DNA of 16,411 nt, from the NCBI GenBank assembly GCA_900752015.1, contig CAADTZ010000084.1, forward strand, positions 1 through 16,411, written 5' to 3'. A program made the position numbers and the translations under genes. The DNA is from an uncultured Collinsella sp. Its GTDB lineage: Bacteria > Actinomycetota > Coriobacteriia > Coriobacteriales > Coriobacteriaceae. This document shows positions 14,885 to 16,411 of the stretch, one piece after another (within the stretch, counting starts at the first letter, position 1; each line of letters begins with the position of its first letter). The notes under the pieces were generated by a model that made no database searches, was not told where the DNA came from, and saw nothing but the letters and a program-made list of their open reading frames with translations.

Positions 14885-15850
14885 CTACAGACGCTGCGCC
14901 ACGCGGATTTTGGCTGATCTCGCCCGAGGGTTGCGCTCAACCTCATCAGGCTGGGCAACCAAGGGTTTGCGGGTGATGACCTTGAGTATCGGCACGTTGC
15001 CGCACACGCACACCGGAATCTCCGGCGGACACGTGCACCCCTGGCTCATCTCCTTAAAGTGGTTCTTTACGATACGGTCCTCGAGCGAGTGATACGAGAT
15101 GACGCAGATACGTCCGCCCGGGTTGAGCCACCTGGTGGCGGCATCAAGCCCTCGTTCAAGCACATCGAGCTCGTGATTGACCTCGATGCGAATGGCCTGG
15201 AAACTTTTCTTGGCCGGGTGTCCACCATGCCGACGAGCGGCAGCCGGGATACCCGCCTTGATGATCTCGACAAATTGGCCGGTGGTTTCGATCGGTTCTT
15301 GCTCGCGGCGGCGCACGATCTCGCGCGCGATCTGCGAGGCGAACTTCTCTTCGCCGTAGACGCGTAGAATCCGGGCGAGGTCGTGTTCGTTATAGGTGTT
15401 GATGACCTCAGCTGCGTTTAAGGTGTTATTACCCGGATCCATCCGCATGTCCAATGGGGCGTCCTCGTTATACGAAAAGCCCCTGCCAGGGATATCGAGT
15501 TGCGGCGACGAAACACCCAAATCGAACAGGAAGCCATCGACCCCGGGCACCTCGGCCGAGCAAAGCAGCTCGTCCAAGTCGCCGAAGTTGCCCTTCAGCA
15601 GCTGGTACGGAACGCCGGGAACCTCGCGGTCCAGACGGGCGCCAGCGGCCTCGAGGGCCATGTCGTCCTGATCGACGCCGAGCAAAAGGCCCGTCTCCCC
15701 CACCTGCGCGGCCATCTTTACCGAATGGCCGGCACCGCCAAGGGTGCAATCGCAGACAACGGAGCCGCTCTTTAGCCGCAGCGACTCAAGCACTTCGCCG
15801 AGCATGACAGGTTCATGCCGATATTCTTGTGTCAAGATCCCACGCTCCAT
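14885..15850 (-). CDS. rsmH: 16S rRNA (cytosine(1402)-N4)-methyltransferase RsmH (MraW)
   Basis: A 321-residue SAM-dependent methyltransferase that N4-methylates C1402 of 16S rRNA in the P-site region. The hallmark N-terminal HEPVM is at 12-16, the SAM-binding loop CTLGGAGHS at 35-43, GVDQD at 58-62, FDLGVSS at 109-115, FQAIRIEVNHEL at 217-228 and ISYHSLEDRIVK at 251-262. Two Cys pairs, CTC (272-274) and CVC (281-283), are typical of the family. The ATG is 20 nt after the mraZ stop without a strong Shine-Dalgarno. The mraZ-rsmH pair is the near-universal head of dcw clusters. Confidence 0.98.
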   Translation of the reverse strand: MERGILTQEYRHEPVMLGEVLESLRLKSGSVVCDCTLGGAGHSVKMAAQVGETGLLLGVDQDDMALEAAGARLDREVPGVPYQLLKGNFGDLDELLCSAEVPGVDGFLFDLGVSSPQLDIPGRGFSYNEDAPLDMRMDPGNNTLNAAEVINTYNEHDLARILRVYGEEKFASQIAREIVRRREQEPIETTGQFVEIIKAGIPAAARRHGGHPAKKSFQAIRIEVNHELDVLERGLDAATRWLNPGGRICVISYHSLEDRIVKNHFKEMSQGCTCPPEIPVCVCGNVPILKVITRKPLVAQPDEVERNPRARSAKIRVAQRL

Positions 15851-15870
15851 CCGTTACCCGTGCCTTGCCC

Positions 15871-16305
15871 TTACGAGAAGAAGAGGTCCAGCAGGGCCTC
15901 ATCGTCATCGTCCTCATCGGCCGCGGCGCGATCCCAAACCTCAAGGTGGTCGTAGTTGCCCACAACCGTGACCTCGCGGTCGAGGTTCGCCTGCTTGCGG
16001 AGAGACTCGGAAAGACCGATACGACCGGCGCTGTCCACGTCCATCGACGTGGTGCGCTTGTTGATCGCCCTCATGAGCTTCTGGTCATTAATGTCACGCG
16101 GGTTAAAACCCTCGTGGCCCTCACGACCCGCGAAGAGTCCTTCGACCCACTTATCGAAGGCCTCGGCAGAGAACACGTACAGAGCATCGACATCCAGGGC
16201 TTTGAACACGCGAACGTGCTCTCCAAGCTCCTCGCGAAGGGGTGCAGGCAGGGACAGACGACCTTTTGCATCGAGATTGCGCTCGTATGCACCAGTCATT
16301 CCCAT
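15871..16305 (-). CDS. mraZ: Transcriptional regulator MraZ (SpoVT-AbrB double-wing)
   Basis: A 144-residue DNA-binding protein, first gene of the cluster. It has two AbrB-like half-domains: GAYERNLDAKGRLSLPAPLR (5-24) with DAKGR at 12-16, and DSAGRIGLSESLRKQ (91-105) with DSAGR at 91-95. Between them is the usual VEGLFAGREG linker. A strongly acidic tail (about 127-140, DEDDDDEALLD) follows EVWD and is longer than in many homologues. In E. coli MraZ represses its own promoter by binding TGGGN repeats; here, GGGG-N5-CCCC elements at its promoter are candidate sites. The ATG at 16303-16305 has GGGGAGG with a 6-nt spacer; a second ATG at 16297-16299 matches the family start better but is farther from it. 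Confidence 0.97.
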   Translation of the reverse strand: MGMTGAYERNLDAKGRLSLPAPLREELGEHVRVFKALDVDALYVFSAEAFDKWVEGLFAGREGHEGFNPRDINDQKLMRAINKRTTSMDVDSAGRIGLSESLRKQANLDREVTVVGNYDHLEVWDRAAADEDDDDEALLDLFFS

Positions 16306-16341
16306 GTGCGCCCTCCCCTCGGTTACTCAGATGGCACGTAC

Positions 16342-16358
16342 GCGGGGAACCCCCCCGC
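16342..16358. repeat. Inverted repeat, operator-like element 2 (leader of mraZ)
   Basis: Perfect 6-bp arms GCGGGG (16342-16347) and CCCCGC (16353-16358) with a 5-bp spacer AACCC. Its core differs in one base out of 13 from the element in the promoter spacer 37 bp upstream. It lies about +10 to +25 of the predicted transcript, a classical repressor position. Confidence 0.75.
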
Positions 16359-16373
16359 CTGTCGACGTCATTA

Positions 16374-16402
16374 ATAATATGGGGAACCGCCCCATTTTTC
16401 AA
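16374..16402 (-). promoter_or_regulatory. Predicted sigma70-type promoter of the dcw operon
   Basis: On the minus strand TTGAAA (plus 16397-16402; 5 of 6 to consensus) is followed by a 17-bp spacer and TATTAT (plus 16374-16379; 5 of 6). Transcription would start near 16367, leaving a leader of about 62 nt before mraZ. The spacer is occupied by the inverted repeat at 16379-16395. This is the best promoter match in the window. Confidence 0.8.
16379..16395. repeat. Inverted repeat, operator-like element 1 (in mraZ promoter spacer)
   Basis: Perfect 6-bp arms ATGGGG (16379-16384) and CCCCAT (16390-16395) with a 5-bp spacer AACCG, filling the spacer between the -35 and -10 boxes. A regulator bound here would block RNA polymerase. 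MraZ is the obvious candidate because its known sites are TGGGN repeats with 5-bp spacing, though those reported are direct rather than inverted. Confidence 0.75.
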
Positions 16403-16411
16403 CACCTTTCC

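Noticed and set aside
16344..16386. GGAACC boxes on the plus strand as ECF sigma -35 elements directing divergent transcription
   Set aside because: No matching -10 could be judged, one box would read out of the window, and both are better explained as arms of the inverted repeats.
1..16411. Mobile element, phage, CRISPR, toxin-antitoxin or defence system hidden in the cluster
   Set aside because: No gap exceeds 200 nt, no transposase or integrase motifs, regularly spaced repeats, tRNA-like structures or attachment sites were seen, and all coding space is filled by conserved division and wall genes.

Overview
The window holds a division and cell wall (dcw) cluster, all on the minus strand and transcribed from the right edge toward the left. 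Reading 5' to 3' on that strand, the order is mraZ, rsmH, ftsL-like, ftsI (class B PBP), murF, mraY, murD, ftsW, murG, murC, murB, ftsQ, ftsZ, and then a truncated pgeF (yfiH). No RNA genes, insertion sequences, phage genes or CRISPR arrays are visible.

The organism is probably a high-GC Gram-positive actinomycete. The cluster has no ftsA, pgeF follows ftsZ, MurB lies between MurC and FtsQ, and the divisome proteins carry long cytoplasmic tails. The protein sequences suggest Coriobacteriia (Collinsella/Olsenella-like). That placement is my inference from sequence feel, not from a search.

Layout. The right end (16306-16411) is a well-formed sigma70-type promoter whose 17-bp spacer is filled by a perfect inverted repeat. 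A second near-identical copy lies just downstream of the predicted start site. From mraZ to murB, genes are tightly packed (gaps of 3 to 127 nt, or overlaps), as expected for one operon. The largest internal gap (12314-12440) sits exactly where murE normally lies between ftsI and murF; murE is absent. A 199-nt AT-rich gap before ftsZ holds a credible second promoter surrounded by several inverted repeats. An intrinsic terminator follows ftsZ, so pgeF is probably a separate transcription unit.

Function. MurB, MurC, MurD and MurF build the UDP-MurNAc-peptide, with MurE expected from elsewhere in the genome. MraY and MurG make lipid I and lipid II, and FtsW with the class B PBP polymerises and cross-links it at the septum. 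FtsL and FtsQ regulate that synthase, and FtsZ positions it. RsmH modifies 16S rRNA, MraZ is the presumed cluster regulator, and PgeF edits mis-charged precursors. Most of the window is conserved core machinery. The less ordinary signals are the paired operator-like elements at mraZ, the missing murE, the doubled ELPxF motif at the FtsZ C-terminus, and the strongly basic disordered tails of FtsQ, FtsW and FtsI.
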